Shown: positions 8,858 through 17,876, counted from the first letter of the stretch. The stretch is DNA of 64,000 bases from Hyphomicrobiaceae bacterium (GCA_030655135.1 JAURWC010000074.1:176489-240488), one strand, 5' to 3'. Translations and numbers: made by a program. Notes: generated from the sequence alone by a model not told the origin.

Positions 8858-9526
8858 ATGACCGACCTCCCGCACGTCTCATTGGCCGCATTGGAAGCGG
8901 GGCTGGTCAACCGTGATACCGAAAACAAACGGAAACCCAATGTTCTGTTGCTTTACGGGTCCTTGCGCGGAGGATCTCGCAGCCGCATGCTGACGCTGGA
9001 AGCCGCCCGGCTATTACGCGCCATGGGCGCGGCGACCGAAGTGTTTGATCCGAGCGATTTGCCCCACGCCAACCCAGAGTTTGCGGGCGATCCACGGGTT
9101 AGAGAATTGCGCGAATTGTGCAATTGGTCGGACGCCCAGGTTTGGTGCAGCCCGGAACTTCATGGTTCGATCACTGGAATCATGAAATCCCAGTTGGATT
9201 GGCTGCCCCTCGAACTGGGTTCGCAACGGCCGACTGCGGGACGCACGCTGGCCGTGATGCAGCTTTGCGGTGGGGATCAATCCTATAACGCCGTCAATCA
9301 ACTGCGCCTGCTTGGACGCTGGATGCATATGATTGTCATCCCCAGCCAGCTGTGCGTCCCGCGGTGCGATAAACAGTTCGATGCCGAAGGGCGGATGCTG
9401 CTTTCGCGCTACTACGACCGCCTCGTCGACGTTCTGGAGGAGTTGGTTAAATTCACTCTTCTACTGCGCGATCAGCGCTCCCATCTGGCTGACCGTTACA
9501 GCGACCGCATCCGCCGGCACGACTGA
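8858..9526 (+). CDS. arsH: ArsH-like NADPH-dependent FMN reductase
   Basis: The 222-residue flavodoxin-fold protein carries the FMN phosphate loop LLYGSLRGGSRSRM and the CSPELHGSITGIMKSQ segment typical of ArsH. ArsH enzymes are NADPH:FMN oxidoreductases that oxidise trivalent organoarsenicals and can reduce quinones or metals. I chose the ATG at 8858 because GAGG lies about 5 nt upstream and ArsH-type homology begins soon after; an in-frame start at 8816 would add 14 residues. No arsR, arsB or arsC is nearby, so this copy sits outside an arsenic operon and may serve a general redox role. Confidence 0.8.
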   Translation: MTDLPHVSLAALEAGLVNRDTENKRKPNVLLLYGSLRGGSRSRMLTLEAARLLRAMGAATEVFDPSDLPHANPEFAGDPRVRELRELCNWSDAQVWCSPELHGSITGIMKSQLDWLPLELGSQRPTAGRTLAVMQLCGGDQSYNAVNQLRLLGRWMHMIVIPSQLCVPRCDKQFDAEGRMLLSRYYDRLVDVLEELVKFTLLLRDQRSHLADRYSDRIRRHD

Positions 9527-9740
9527 AATCCTGCTCTAACTTTGGGTGGCCTAAGCCATCTTAAAGGCCGTACGCAAGCCAACGGCGAACTGCGAGTTGG
9601 CCCGCAACGACTAAACGTCATATAAATGACGTCTGCACCTTTGTTCCATCCTCGCATTGTTATGGACTTTTCACATGCTTCAGATGATGTTCGCGACGTA
9701 GTGCCCTGCTCCGGCGGCTGGGCCAGAAACTCATGGAGAG

Positions 9741-11228
9741 ATGGCTATTCTCGGCACCACCCGTCAGAAGGTCGTGGGCCTGCTTGCGGCGGGTTTCGCT
9801 GTGCTCATCGCCAACGCAATGTTTTCGCTTTGGGTCGGCTCGCGATCGTCGAGTTTTACGAGCCACACTGTCATTGACCAGGCACTTAAAACCAGCCTTG
9901 CCGGGCTTTTGAGTGCCGCCCAGGATGCTGAAACGGGCCAGCGTGGTTTTCTGATAACGGGCGACGAGCAGTATCTTGAACCCTATCAGGCTGCTTTGAC
10001 CGACATGCCAAAGTACCTCGGCCAACTCGAGAGCATGTCAGCACAGAACGAGCATTTGCGAACCCGGCTGCCGCGCCTGCGCGAAGTCGCCGATCGCAGG
10101 ATGAGCCTGGTGACGAATTCCGTCGCCTTCGTCCGCGCTGGTAATCGCGATAAGGCCCTGACGCAGCTCAACAGCGGTCTGGGCAAGACGACGATGGACG
10201 AATTGCGCGCCATCACCGCTGAATTGACCGCACTACAGGACGCGATGATCAGCCAAGGACTGGCCAACCTGAACCGATCCGAGTCTTGGGCGCGGTTCAT
10301 CAACCTGGCGACCCTGGCATTGATCGTGGCGCTTGCTGCGACGACAGGTGGCATCGTGTTGCGGTTCGTTCGTGAACTCGAGGAGGCGCAGGGCGAGCTG
10401 CAGACAGTCAACGCCGGTCTGGAGCGGATCGTAGATGAACGCACGGCCGACATCGTGCGCGCCAATGAGGAAATTCAGCGCTTCGCCTACATCGTCAGCC
10501 ACGATTTGCGCGCACCTCTGGTCAATATCATGGGATTTACGAGCGAGTTGGAGGCGATCGGAAAGATGGTCGGCCGCCAGTACGAAACGCTGGCGCAGCG
10601 TGCGCCCGATCTCGTGCTGCCCGAAACGCCAGAAGCCGTGCGCGACGACTTGCCTGAGGCCATCGGCTTCATCCGCACATCGACCGCTAAGATGGACCGG
10701 CTGATCAACGCCATCCTCGGCCTGTCGCGCGAGGGCCGGCGCGTTTTGACCGCGGCGAACGTCGATATGTCGGCGCTGGTATCGGGCATCGCCGATAGCA
10801 TGAGGCATCAGATCGATGCAGCGGGCGGCACGATCACGGTCGGCAAACTGCCGGCCATGATTACCGACAAGCTGGCGATCGAACAGATCTTCAGCAACTT
10901 GATCGAAAACGCCTCGAAATATACCGACCCGGGGCGAGCACCCCACATTAAGGTCGAAGGCCACAGCGAAGGCATCCAGGTGTTCTACTCAATCGCCGAC
11001 AACGGCCGGGGGATCGACGAAAAGGACATGGAACGCGTGTTCGAGCTTTTCCGGCGCGCCGGCAAGCAAGATCAACCGGGAGAGGGGCTCGGCCTGGCGT
11101 TCGTTCGCGCCGCCGTGCGCCGCCTCGGTGGTACGATCTCGGTTAAATCCGAACTTGGCAAGGGCACGACCTTCACGCTCAGATTTGCCAGCAAACTGCA
11201 GCTAAGCCGGAGCAAGACCAATGGCTGA
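9741..11228 (+). CDS. CHASE3-domain sensor histidine kinase
   Basis: The 495-residue kinase has a membrane helix at about residues 8-30, a periplasmic four-helix CHASE3 sensor (AQDAETGQRGFLITGDEQYL) to about 180, and a second helix near 190-210. A HisKA domain follows with the phosphoacceptor His in FAYIVSHDLRAPL, then an HATPase_c domain with NLIENASKYT (N box), DNGRGID and GEGLGLAF. The stimulus is unknown. The response regulator gene starts 8 bp before its stop, so these genes form a coupled operon with the receiver-kinase at 11640. Confidence 0.9.
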   Translation: MAILGTTRQKVVGLLAAGFAVLIANAMFSLWVGSRSSSFTSHTVIDQALKTSLAGLLSAAQDAETGQRGFLITGDEQYLEPYQAALTDMPKYLGQLESMSAQNEHLRTRLPRLREVADRRMSLVTNSVAFVRAGNRDKALTQLNSGLGKTTMDELRAITAELTALQDAMISQGLANLNRSESWARFINLATLALIVALAATTGGIVLRFVRELEEAQGELQTVNAGLERIVDERTADIVRANEEIQRFAYIVSHDLRAPLVNIMGFTSELEAIGKMVGRQYETLAQRAPDLVLPETPEAVRDDLPEAIGFIRTSTAKMDRLINAILGLSREGRRVLTAANVDMSALVSGIADSMRHQIDAAGGTITVGKLPAMITDKLAIEQIFSNLIENASKYTDPGRAPHIKVEGHSEGIQVFYSIADNGRGIDEKDMERVFELFRRAGKQDQPGEGLGLAFVRAAVRRLGGTISVKSELGKGTTFTLRFASKLQLSRSKTNG

Positions 11229-11643
11229 ACCAGTTACAATCATCATGATCGAGGACGACACCGGGCATGCCCGGCTGATCGAGAAGAACATCCGCCGCGC
11301 CGGCGTCACTAACGAGATCAAGCATTTCGACTATGGCGGCGCCGCCATGGAGTTTCTGGTCGGCAATAAGGCGCACGCCACGCCGCTGCTGATCCTTCTC
11401 GATCTCAACCTGCCGGACATGAGCGGCACGGATATCCTGGAGAAGATCAAAGCGGACGACAGGCTGCACCGGGCGCCCGTCATCGTGCTGACGACAACCG
11501 ACGACAAGGTTGAGATCCAGCGCTGCTACGACCTGGGCTGTAATGTCTACATCACCAAGCCCGTCGAATACGAAACGTTCGCAGCCGCCATCCGCCAACT
11601 CGGCTTGTTCCTCTCCGTTATGCAGGTACCTGATCCCGAATGA
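11221..11643 (+). CDS. Rcp1-type single-domain response regulator
   Basis: This 140-residue CheY-fold protein has the acidic pair in MIEDD, the phosphoacceptor Asp in LLDLNLPDMSG, the Thr of VLTTTD and the Lys of ITKPVEY. The tyrosine after the lysine-proline pair is typical of Rcp1-like regulators paired with phytochrome-like or CHASE3 kinases. There is no output domain, so it likely relays phosphate to or from the adjacent kinases. It overlaps the kinase gene by 8 bp and the next gene by 4 bp. Confidence 0.9.
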   Translation: MAEPVTIIMIEDDTGHARLIEKNIRRAGVTNEIKHFDYGGAAMEFLVGNKAHATPLLILLDLNLPDMSGTDILEKIKADDRLHRAPVIVLTTTDDKVEIQRCYDLGCNVYITKPVEYETFAAAIRQLGLFLSVMQVPDPE

Positions 11644-12701
11644 CCGAAGCCACCGCACAAACGCCGCGACGCGTGCTCTACGTCGACGACGACGAGGCAC
11701 TGGCGATGCTTGTGGCCAAGCATCTGCGGCGCGAGGGCTTTACTGTCGAGGTTGCCACGCAGGCTCAACAAGCGCTCGACATCCTGCGCGAGTCCAGGTT
11801 CGACGCCGTGGCATTGGACCATTTCATGCCCGAGCGGCTGGGCCTGGATGTGCTGCCGGACATTCGCGCCATGCCCAATGCGCCACCCGTTATCTATGTC
11901 ACAGGCAGTGAAGACAGCCGCATCGCCGTGGCCGCGTTGAAGGCTGGCGCGGCCGACTACGTGGTCAAGGACGTGGCAGGTGAGTTTCTGTCGCTCTTGA
12001 GCTCCATCATCGAGCAGGCGGTCGTGCACGAAGAAACGCGCCGCGCCAAAGCCAAGGCCGAGCACGAGATGCGCATTGCGCGCGAAAAAGCCGAACTGCT
12101 GCTGCGCGAAGTCAATCACCGCGTTGCCAATAGTCTGGCCATGGTGGCAAGCCTGGTACATCTGCAGGAAGCCTCAGTCCAGGATCCAGCCGCACGGTTT
12201 GCTCTGGCCGAAACGCAAAACCGCATCAGTGCCATCGCGCAAGTTCACCGCAGCCTGTACACGTCCGACAACGTCAGCTCGGTATCCATGACAGAATATC
12301 TGACGCGCATCGTACAGGATCTGGAACAGTCGCTGACGCGCGACGATACGACATCGCATTTGCGGCTAGAGACCGATCCCGTCAGTCTACCGCCTGATAA
12401 GGCCGTCGCCATCGGCGTGATCATTACCGAACTCGTGACGAACGCATTCAAATACGCCTACTCGCTCGAACAACCAGGACCGGTGTTGGTGCGCCTGGCG
12501 CGCGTCGGAACGGAAGGCCTGAACCTGGAAGTCAGCGACAACGGCCGCGGCATCAAGATGGCGAACGGCGAAGTGCGCGCCGCCGGCACAGGGCTGGGCA
12601 TGAAGATCGTGCGCACCATGGCGATGTCTTTGGAATCCGAGGTCGCCATTCATGACAACGGCCCGGGAACGCGCGTGCAGCTGGCGTTCGACGCGGCGTG
12701 A
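11640..12701 (+). CDS. Hybrid receiver-HWE/HisKA_2 histidine kinase
   Basis: This 353-residue protein starts with a receiver domain (YVDDDEAL, phosphoacceptor Asp in FDAVALDHFMP, Lys in YVVKD) at residues 10-130. A short coiled linker leads into a HisKA_2/HWE kinase with the His in LLLREVNHRVANSL, the N box ITELVTNAFKYA and DNGRGI. It has no membrane segment, so it is a soluble kinase whose activity may be set by phosphorylation of its own receiver. Its ATG overlaps the previous stop (ATGA). The three genes form a common CHASE3 kinase/Rcp/receiver-kinase relay. Confidence 0.9.
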   Translation: MTEATAQTPRRVLYVDDDEALAMLVAKHLRREGFTVEVATQAQQALDILRESRFDAVALDHFMPERLGLDVLPDIRAMPNAPPVIYVTGSEDSRIAVAALKAGAADYVVKDVAGEFLSLLSSIIEQAVVHEETRRAKAKAEHEMRIAREKAELLLREVNHRVANSLAMVASLVHLQEASVQDPAARFALAETQNRISAIAQVHRSLYTSDNVSSVSMTEYLTRIVQDLEQSLTRDDTTSHLRLETDPVSLPPDKAVAIGVIITELVTNAFKYAYSLEQPGPVLVRLARVGTEGLNLEVSDNGRGIKMANGEVRAAGTGLGMKIVRTMAMSLESEVAIHDNGPGTRVQLAFDAA

Positions 12702-12716
12702 TGCCGGCGACGAACG

Positions 12717-13250
12717 TCACTTCGCGTCGATGCGCGTGAAACCGTCGCGATTGGGCATGCGCACCTTCGCGAGCGTCGCCGCATTCATCTCATCAGCCTC
12801 GGTGATCACGCCATTGATCTGCAGCAGATACGCAGTGACGGCATAGACCTCATCGGGCGCGAGCGAACCGGGCGCGTCCATCGGCATGGCGCGTCGTGTG
12901 TAATCGAACAGCGTCGTGGCGTATGGCCAGTATGAGCCAATCGTCTGCGACGTATCGGGATCACTCAGCGGCACGTCGTTGCCGGCCAGCTCTTCGGCGG
13001 TCTCGCCACGGCCTTCCGGGCCATGGCAATTGGAGCATTTCTTGTCGTAGATCGCCCTGCCCTCTGTCACCGTGCCTTTACCCTCAGGCAAACCGCGGCC
13101 GTCGGGGAAAATCGTGCTGTTCCACTTTGCCACGACCTCGGGTGCGGCGGGCTCGCCAAGCTTCGGCGTATCGGCCGACACCACCGCAGCACCTAAGAAG
13201 GCCAGAGGCAGAAACACGCTAAGATGCCGCCGAGCATTACGCATAGACAT
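12717..13250 (-). CDS. SoxD/SorB-like monohaem c-type cytochrome
   Basis: The 177-residue protein has an N-terminal signal peptide (hydrophobic stretch about residues 9-26) and one haem c motif, CSNCH at residues 72-76. A probable distal Met lies in the RAMPMDAPGSL segment. It overlaps the molybdopterin sulfite dehydrogenase gene by 14 bp and should accept electrons from it in the periplasm, passing them to the respiratory chain. Classical SoxD has two haems and is roughly twice this size; this protein matches only a single-haem form. It converges on the two-component operon with a 15-nt gap. Confidence 0.85.
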   Translation of the reverse strand: MSMRNARRHLSVFLPLAFLGAAVVSADTPKLGEPAAPEVVAKWNSTIFPDGRGLPEGKGTVTEGRAIYDKKCSNCHGPEGRGETAEELAGNDVPLSDPDTSQTIGSYWPYATTLFDYTRRAMPMDAPGSLAPDEVYAVTAYLLQINGVITEADEMNAATLAKVRMPNRDGFTRIDAK

Positions 13251-14541
13251 GGCTCACTTCGCCATCTTCGGCGACGCCCCACGACACGATCGCATTGTAG
13301 TGGAAGTAGCCGCGGCGCCCGCGCTCGGCGACAAGCACGTTACGCTCTGGCTGGACATAGCCGGTCTCGTCAGTCGCGCGGCTCTTGAGAACGGCCGGCT
13401 TGCCGCTCCAATTCCAGGCGGCACGGAAACGGGTGAGGCAGCGCGGCAGCACCGGATCCTGCAACGCCGCCTCCGCCCAGGTCTTGCCGCCGTCTGCCGA
13501 AATATCCACGCGCGCGACGCGGCCGCGCCCGCTCCAGGCGAGCCCTCTGATCTCATAGATGCCGGGGTCTTTCAGGCGCTGCATCGCCGAAGGCGTGGTG
13601 ATGACCGACTTGGCTTCCATCACGTAGGTAAACTGCCGCGCCTTACCCCCCGGCTGCAGCTCGGTATACTTCGCGGTTTCATCGCGCGTCATCGCGGGTT
13701 CGCTCGTGAGCTGCAGCCGCCGCAGCCACTTGATGTTGACGATGCCCTCCCAGCCCGGAACGATGAGGCGCAGCGGATAGCCCTGCTCCGGCCGGATGCG
13801 CTCGCCGTTCTGATAGAGCGCGACGATGCAGTCATCGCGCAACTTGGCCAGCGGCAGGCTGACGTTCAAGGCGCCGGCATCGGCACCTTCGAGAACGGCC
13901 CAGGCGGCGGCTGCATCGACGCCCGCTTCGTCGAGCAGGACCGAGACGGGCACGCCGGTCCATTCGCTGCACGAGACCATGCCGTGGAACGACCCGACCG
14001 GCCGCTGGATGGGTTCGCTGTGCCAGCCCGCATTGCTGTTGCCGCCGCACTCCAGGAAGATCAAATGCGAGCGCATCGGATAGCGCAGCAGGCTCTCGAG
14101 CGAGAACGTCAGCGGCTGCTTCACAAAACCGTGGATCATCAGGCGATGCTGCTTGGGGTCGATCGTGGGCACGCCATTGTGATGGCGTTCGAAGTGCAGC
14201 CCGCTGGGCGTGATGATGCCTTCCAGAGATTCCAGCGGTGTCCAGGAGACACCATTGCCCGGCACATCGGCATTGGCGCCGACGGCGCGCAGCACGCGAC
14301 GTTCAAAACTCGAGGGGCTTCCGTAAGCGCTGAACGGGGCGCCAGGGGTGGTAAGGGTCGGCGGGTTGGGGTCGAGAGGTGCCGGAAGCGCAGCAGGAGG
14401 CGGGGATTGGGCGCGGGCTGCGGGAATTGCGGCTGCCGCCGTTGCGAGCACCAAGCCCTGCCGCAACAAAGCGCGGCGGTGGAGAAGACCTCCGCCCGCC
14501 GCGTATTCTAGCTCATCGTTGCTGTCCGGAGGCACTGCCAT
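13237..14541 (-). CDS. soxC: SoxC-like sulfite dehydrogenase, molybdopterin subunit
   Basis: This 434-residue enzyme oxidises sulfite or carrier-bound sulfane sulfur in the periplasm. A twin-arginine signal (RRALLRQG at residues 22-29, then an Ala-rich hydrophobic stretch) fits folded molybdoenzyme export. The family signature LECGGNSNAGW contains the molybdenum-ligating Cys (C165). A Mo-co dimerisation domain follows (AWSGRGRVARVDIS, DGGKTW). It is followed by its cytochrome partner (14-bp overlap) and preceded by a SoxYZ-like carrier 28 bp away, so the three probably act together. SoxA, SoxX and SoxB are not present here. Confidence 0.9.
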   Translation of the reverse strand: MAVPPDSNDELEYAAGGGLLHRRALLRQGLVLATAAAAIPAARAQSPPPAALPAPLDPNPPTLTTPGAPFSAYGSPSSFERRVLRAVGANADVPGNGVSWTPLESLEGIITPSGLHFERHHNGVPTIDPKQHRLMIHGFVKQPLTFSLESLLRYPMRSHLIFLECGGNSNAGWHSEPIQRPVGSFHGMVSCSEWTGVPVSVLLDEAGVDAAAAWAVLEGADAGALNVSLPLAKLRDDCIVALYQNGERIRPEQGYPLRLIVPGWEGIVNIKWLRRLQLTSEPAMTRDETAKYTELQPGGKARQFTYVMEAKSVITTPSAMQRLKDPGIYEIRGLAWSGRGRVARVDISADGGKTWAEAALQDPVLPRCLTRFRAAWNWSGKPAVLKSRATDETGYVQPERNVLVAERGRRGYFHYNAIVSWGVAEDGEVSHVYA

Positions 14542-14569
14542 GGCTTCGTGCTGCCGGCAGTCTGATCGA

Positions 14570-15379
14570 TCACGAACCGTCGACGTTGGATTTGCCGCTG
14601 AACTCAGAGCCGGCCGTATCCTTGCCCGACACTTCGATCAGCCCATTGCTGCCGGGCGTAAACGTGAAGCGGAAGTTGGGATCTTCGGATATCGTGATGC
14701 CGCCTTCCATGCGGAACACCGTCTCACCGCCGGCCTTGACTTCAAGGTCTTCGACAAAACGGGCGGGAGGCGTAACACGCGTCATCGGGTCGATCTGCAT
14801 GCCCGTAAAGCTTGGATGGCGGATCATGACCTGCGCTTCGTGGGTGCCCGCGATGCTGGCCGGCACGCTCTTCACCTTGGTGTTGCCAAGCCCTTCGAGC
14901 GCTGTCTCGTAGTCCTTGCCGAAGGGCGCCGAACAACCACCGGCCGCCTTGACGAACTTCACGGCCATGTGCAGCTTGCCGTCATCCGTCTCAGCGACGG
15001 CGCGCACGAATGTGTAGCGGTTGATGCGAATACGCGTGGACAACATGCGATCGCCGTTGCCCGCGGCGGCGCCAAACGAAAAGGCGGCAGCGACAGGCGC
15101 CGGGTTTTTGTCGACGACAAGCGTGACCTTCTTGACTTTGGCGGCGGTGGCAGCGGGCATGCGGATGGTGATCGGCACCAGTGCCGCGTCTTCAGCCCGA
15201 ACGGGCGCTTCCAGCGTGATGACGCCGTCCGCGTCGGCAATATCCGTCGCGCCGAAGACCGACGACTTCAAATCAGGCCAGATGTCTTCATACTCGGCCT
15301 GGGCGGGAAGCGCGAATGCGGCAGCGCTGGCAAGCGCCACGAGCGCGGCAATCGACTTGTAAAGCGAAGACCTAGTCAT
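14570..15379 (-). CDS. Fused SoxYZ-like carrier protein
   Basis: The 269-residue protein has a signal peptide (cleavage after about PAQAE, residue 29). Residues 30-160 are SoxY-like and end in a GGC motif (KAAGGCSAP), and residues 165-265 are SoxZ-like (MIRHPSFTGMQ, GIT-ISEDPNFRF). It matches the known family in which SoxY and SoxZ are joined in one chain and which is usually reported next to PQQ-dependent dehydrogenases. Here it precedes a SoxCD pair instead. The GGC Cys would carry a sulfur group as a thioadduct. The gene is first of the three-gene operon; the physiological substrate is inferred. Confidence 0.85.
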   Translation of the reverse strand: MTRSSLYKSIAALVALASAAAFALPAQAEYEDIWPDLKSSVFGATDIADADGVITLEAPVRAEDAALVPITIRMPAATAAKVKKVTLVVDKNPAPVAAAFSFGAAAGNGDRMLSTRIRINRYTFVRAVAETDDGKLHMAVKFVKAAGGCSAPFGKDYETALEGLGNTKVKSVPASIAGTHEAQVMIRHPSFTGMQIDPMTRVTPPARFVEDLEVKAGGETVFRMEGGITISEDPNFRFTFTPGSNGLIEVSGKDTAGSEFSGKSNVDGS

Positions 15380-15734
15380 GGAACCGGTTCCTCCTCGTTG
15401 CCGAGACTGTTGGACGGCCGATGGCCATCATGCCTGCAAGGCGTCTCCCAGTATAACGCGCGCCGGCGACTTTCGTCACTGTAATCCGCGCCCAACCCTT
15501 AAAAGACGGGCAAACCAGCTGACACCGGCCGGCGAGGTTCGCACACGGTTGGCACGTCCACCGAACACCGCAGTAAGCTGCTGATGGATTTTGCGTATTT
15601 GGCCCCGCTAGACTGCGTCCGCAAGGATCTCGACATTTTTCAAGGTGCGGTGTCGATCCCTGCGCGGACCGCTCGTCGTGTAGACAGAGCGCGGCCGTGA
15701 CCGGCCCGCCGTTGATGAAAAAGGGAGAATAGCG
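15380..15734. promoter_or_regulatory. Divergent region between SoxYZ carrier and DGPF operon, with ECF42-type promoter
   Basis: The 355-bp region holds promoters for both sides and no convincing gene. A bipartite site, TGTCGA at 15651-15656 and CGTC at 15674-15677 with a 17-bp spacer, lies about 58 bp upstream of the first DGPF gene. It agrees with the -35 TGTCGA/-10 CGA(T)C motif described for ECF42 sigma factors, and an ECF42 gene closes this operon. No recognised site was seen for the sox-like genes. Confidence 0.55.
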
Positions 15735-16157
15735 ATGAAGTTCATGATCTTGCTTAAGGCCGACAAACATACGGAAGCCGGCGAACTGCCAGATGAAGCC
15801 ATGATCAGCGCCATGATGGCCTATAACGAGGAACTCGTGAATGCAGGCGTGATGGTGGCCGGCGAAGGCCTGCAGCCAAGTTCAAAGGGCGCACGCGTCG
15901 CGTTCAAAGGGGCGACACGGGCCGTCACCGACGGGCCCTTCGCAGAGACCAAGGAGTTGATCGCCGGCTTTTGGATTTTCCAGACCAAGTCGCTTCAGGA
16001 AGCCATCGACTGGGTGAAGAAGTGCCCCAGCCCCCTCAAGGGCGACGCCGAGATCGAAATACGGCAGATCTTCGAAGCAGCCGACTTTGGCGAGAGCTTC
16101 ACGCCGGAACTGCAGGAAAAAGAAGCCGAACTGCGGGCGAAGTCCGCCAAGCGGTAG
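15735..16157 (+). CDS. YciI-family DGPF-domain protein 1
   Basis: The 140-residue protein is a YciI-like ferredoxin-fold protein. It contains the family signature DGPFAETKELIAGFW at about residues 63-77, preceded by LQPSSKGARV. Its biochemical activity is unknown. DGPF proteins are the conserved genomic partners of ECF42 sigma factors, and this gene begins the run that ends with such a sigma factor. A clear AAGGGAG ribosome binding site lies upstream. It is about 50% identical by eye to the next gene. Confidence 0.88.
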   Translation: MKFMILLKADKHTEAGELPDEAMISAMMAYNEELVNAGVMVAGEGLQPSSKGARVAFKGATRAVTDGPFAETKELIAGFWIFQTKSLQEAIDWVKKCPSPLKGDAEIEIRQIFEAADFGESFTPELQEKEAELRAKSAKR

Positions 16158-16199
16158 TCCTGGCCACCCTTAGCAACCTTTGACAACAGGAAGACGGCC

Positions 16200-16613
16200 A
16201 TGCGCTTCATGATCATCGTCAAGGCCAACCCGGATACCGAGGCCGGCGTGATGCCGGAAGAGTCCATGCTGCAGGTCATGGGTGATTTCCACGAAGAGCT
16301 GGCAAAGTCCGGCGTGCTGCTGGACGCCAGCGGACTGCAGCCGACCTCGAAGGGCTTTCGCGTGCAGTATTCTGGCGGCAAGCCGGCCGTCATCGACGGG
16401 CCGTTCGCGGAGACCAAGGAACTGATCGCCGGCTACACGCTGATCCAGGTGAAGTCGAAGGACGAGGCGATCGAGTGGGCGAAACGGTTTCCCAACCCGC
16501 ACGGCACTGGCGATTGCCATATCGAAGTGCGCCAGCTGTACGAGCTTGACGACTTTGGCCCAAGTGCAGCGGTGGACCAAATGCGCGAACAGGTGTTCGC
16601 CAAAACCAAGTAA
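16200..16613 (+). CDS. YciI-family DGPF-domain protein 2
   Basis: The 137-residue protein is a tandem paralog of the preceding gene and repeats its landmarks: FMIIVKAN at the start, LQPTSKGFRV, the DGPFAETKELIAGY signature and a C-terminal EVRQLYELDDFG segment. It follows 42 bp downstream. Together the pair may form a heteromeric YciI-fold complex. Function is unknown; co-regulation by the ECF42 factor is inferred from context. Confidence 0.88.
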   Translation: MRFMIIVKANPDTEAGVMPEESMLQVMGDFHEELAKSGVLLDASGLQPTSKGFRVQYSGGKPAVIDGPFAETKELIAGYTLIQVKSKDEAIEWAKRFPNPHGTGDCHIEVRQLYELDDFGPSAAVDQMREQVFAKTK

Positions 16614-16649
16614 CGGCCTCGCGATGCAACTCAGCTTGGGAGAGACACA

Positions 16650-17189
16650 ATGTTGAGGACACTTCTTATCGCCATCGGCGTGCTGGCTGCGGCTGCAGCC
16701 GCCGTAGTCGCCTACGCGGCAGCGACCCAGTCAGACGACTTCCGCGTGGAACGTTCGCTGGCGATTAAGGCTCCCGCGGACAAGATCTATCCGCTGATCG
16801 CCGACTTCAAGGCCTGGGATGCGTGGTCCCCTTGGGAACACAAGGATCCCAACATGAAGCGCACCTACAGCGAACCCTCGGGCGGCAAAGGCGCGAAGTA
16901 CGCTTGGGAAGGCAATGGCGAAGTCGGCTCCGGCGAAATGACGATGGCGGAGGCGACGTCACCTTCGAGGGTGAAGCTGGACATGCATTTCAAGGCGCCG
17001 TTCGAGGCGCGTCACGTGGGCGAATTCACCCTCGTGCCGCAAGGCGACGGCACCAACGTCACGTGGTCGATGTCCGGCGACGCGCATTTGGTCACCAAGG
17101 TGATGTGCCTGTTCTTCAGCATGGACAAAATGGTCGGCACGGAATTCGAGAAAGGCCTGGCTGCCATGAAGGCCAAGACAGAGGGCTAA
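16650..17189 (+). CDS. SRPBCC-family protein with N-terminal membrane anchor
   Basis: The 179-residue protein has an N-terminal hydrophobic helix (residues 3-26) followed by a START/polyketide-cyclase-like SRPBCC domain (IKAPADKIYPLIADFKAWDAWSPWE). Such domains bind hydrophobic ligands; the ligand is unknown. SRPBCC proteins are frequent additional members of ECF42/DGPF operons. It follows the second DGPF gene by 36 bp with GGGAGAG upstream of its ATG. Confidence 0.85.
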   Translation: MLRTLLIAIGVLAAAAAAVVAYAAATQSDDFRVERSLAIKAPADKIYPLIADFKAWDAWSPWEHKDPNMKRTYSEPSGGKGAKYAWEGNGEVGSGEMTMAEATSPSRVKLDMHFKAPFEARHVGEFTLVPQGDGTNVTWSMSGDAHLVTKVMCLFFSMDKMVGTEFEKGLAAMKAKTEG

Positions 17190-17269
17190 ACGCCAATATC
17201 GCGCCGTTACGCCAACCTCTCTTTTGCGGAATGCTATTTTCCAACACCTGGCGGTCGAGATCTTGCAGC

Positions 17270-17800
17270 ATGGCGAAGCTCGTCTATGGAATGAACCAGT
17301 CCCTGGATGGCTACGTCGACCATCAGGAGATGTCGACAGGCCCCGAGCTCTTTCGTCACTGGATAGACCACGTGCACGACCTGACGGGCAGCGTGTATGG
17401 TCGCCGCATGTATGAGACCATGCGGTATTGGGACGAAGACGATGCTGAATGGAGTGCGGAGCGACACGAGTTCGCCGCGGCGTGGCGGCGTCAACCAAAG
17501 TGGGTCGTGTCGCGCTCGTTGAAGGCGGTTGGCCCCAACTCCACACTTATCGCTGATGATATCGAGGCGGTGATACGTGACCTGAAGGCCCGGCTCGTCG
17601 GCGATATCTCAGTTTCCGGACCAGACCTGGCACAAAGCCTAACCGACCTTGGCCTTATTGACGAGTACCGGCTTTATCTCCACCCCGTCGTGCTCGGTCG
17701 CGGCAAGCCATTCTTTGCTGGCCCGCGGCCGCCCCTCCGCCTTGTGTCCACCGATGCCGTCGGCGAGGACGTGATGCGGTTGACGTACGTTCCTGCCTAA
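17270..17800 (+). CDS. RibD C-terminal/dihydrofolate reductase-like protein
   Basis: The 176-residue protein belongs to the RibD-C/DHFR-like superfamily. It opens with KLVYGMNQSLDGYVD and ends with DEYRLYLHPVVLGRGKPFF, both family hallmarks. These are NADPH-binding reductase folds of mostly unknown substrate. The ATG at 17270 was chosen because homology starts there; the frame stays open further upstream but only over the preceding gene. It lies between the SRPBCC and sigma factor genes, so it is a probable member of the ECF42 regulon. Confidence 0.85.
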   Translation: MAKLVYGMNQSLDGYVDHQEMSTGPELFRHWIDHVHDLTGSVYGRRMYETMRYWDEDDAEWSAERHEFAAAWRRQPKWVVSRSLKAVGPNSTLIADDIEAVIRDLKARLVGDISVSGPDLAQSLTDLGLIDEYRLYLHPVVLGRGKPFFAGPRPPLRLVSTDAVGEDVMRLTYVPA

Positions 17801-17876
17801 TCACGCCCCTAAATTTGCGGCTTCGGCAGCCCACGGCTTGCCTCGGACGGTAGAGTTGATCTAAGCGGTAGCCTGC

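Noticed and set aside
13072..15484. Two long plus-strand frames of 378 and 479 codons over the sox-like genes
   Set aside because: They are antisense to soxC and the SoxYZ carrier, which have clear motifs; the translations are Arg/Ala/Gly-rich and show no domain.
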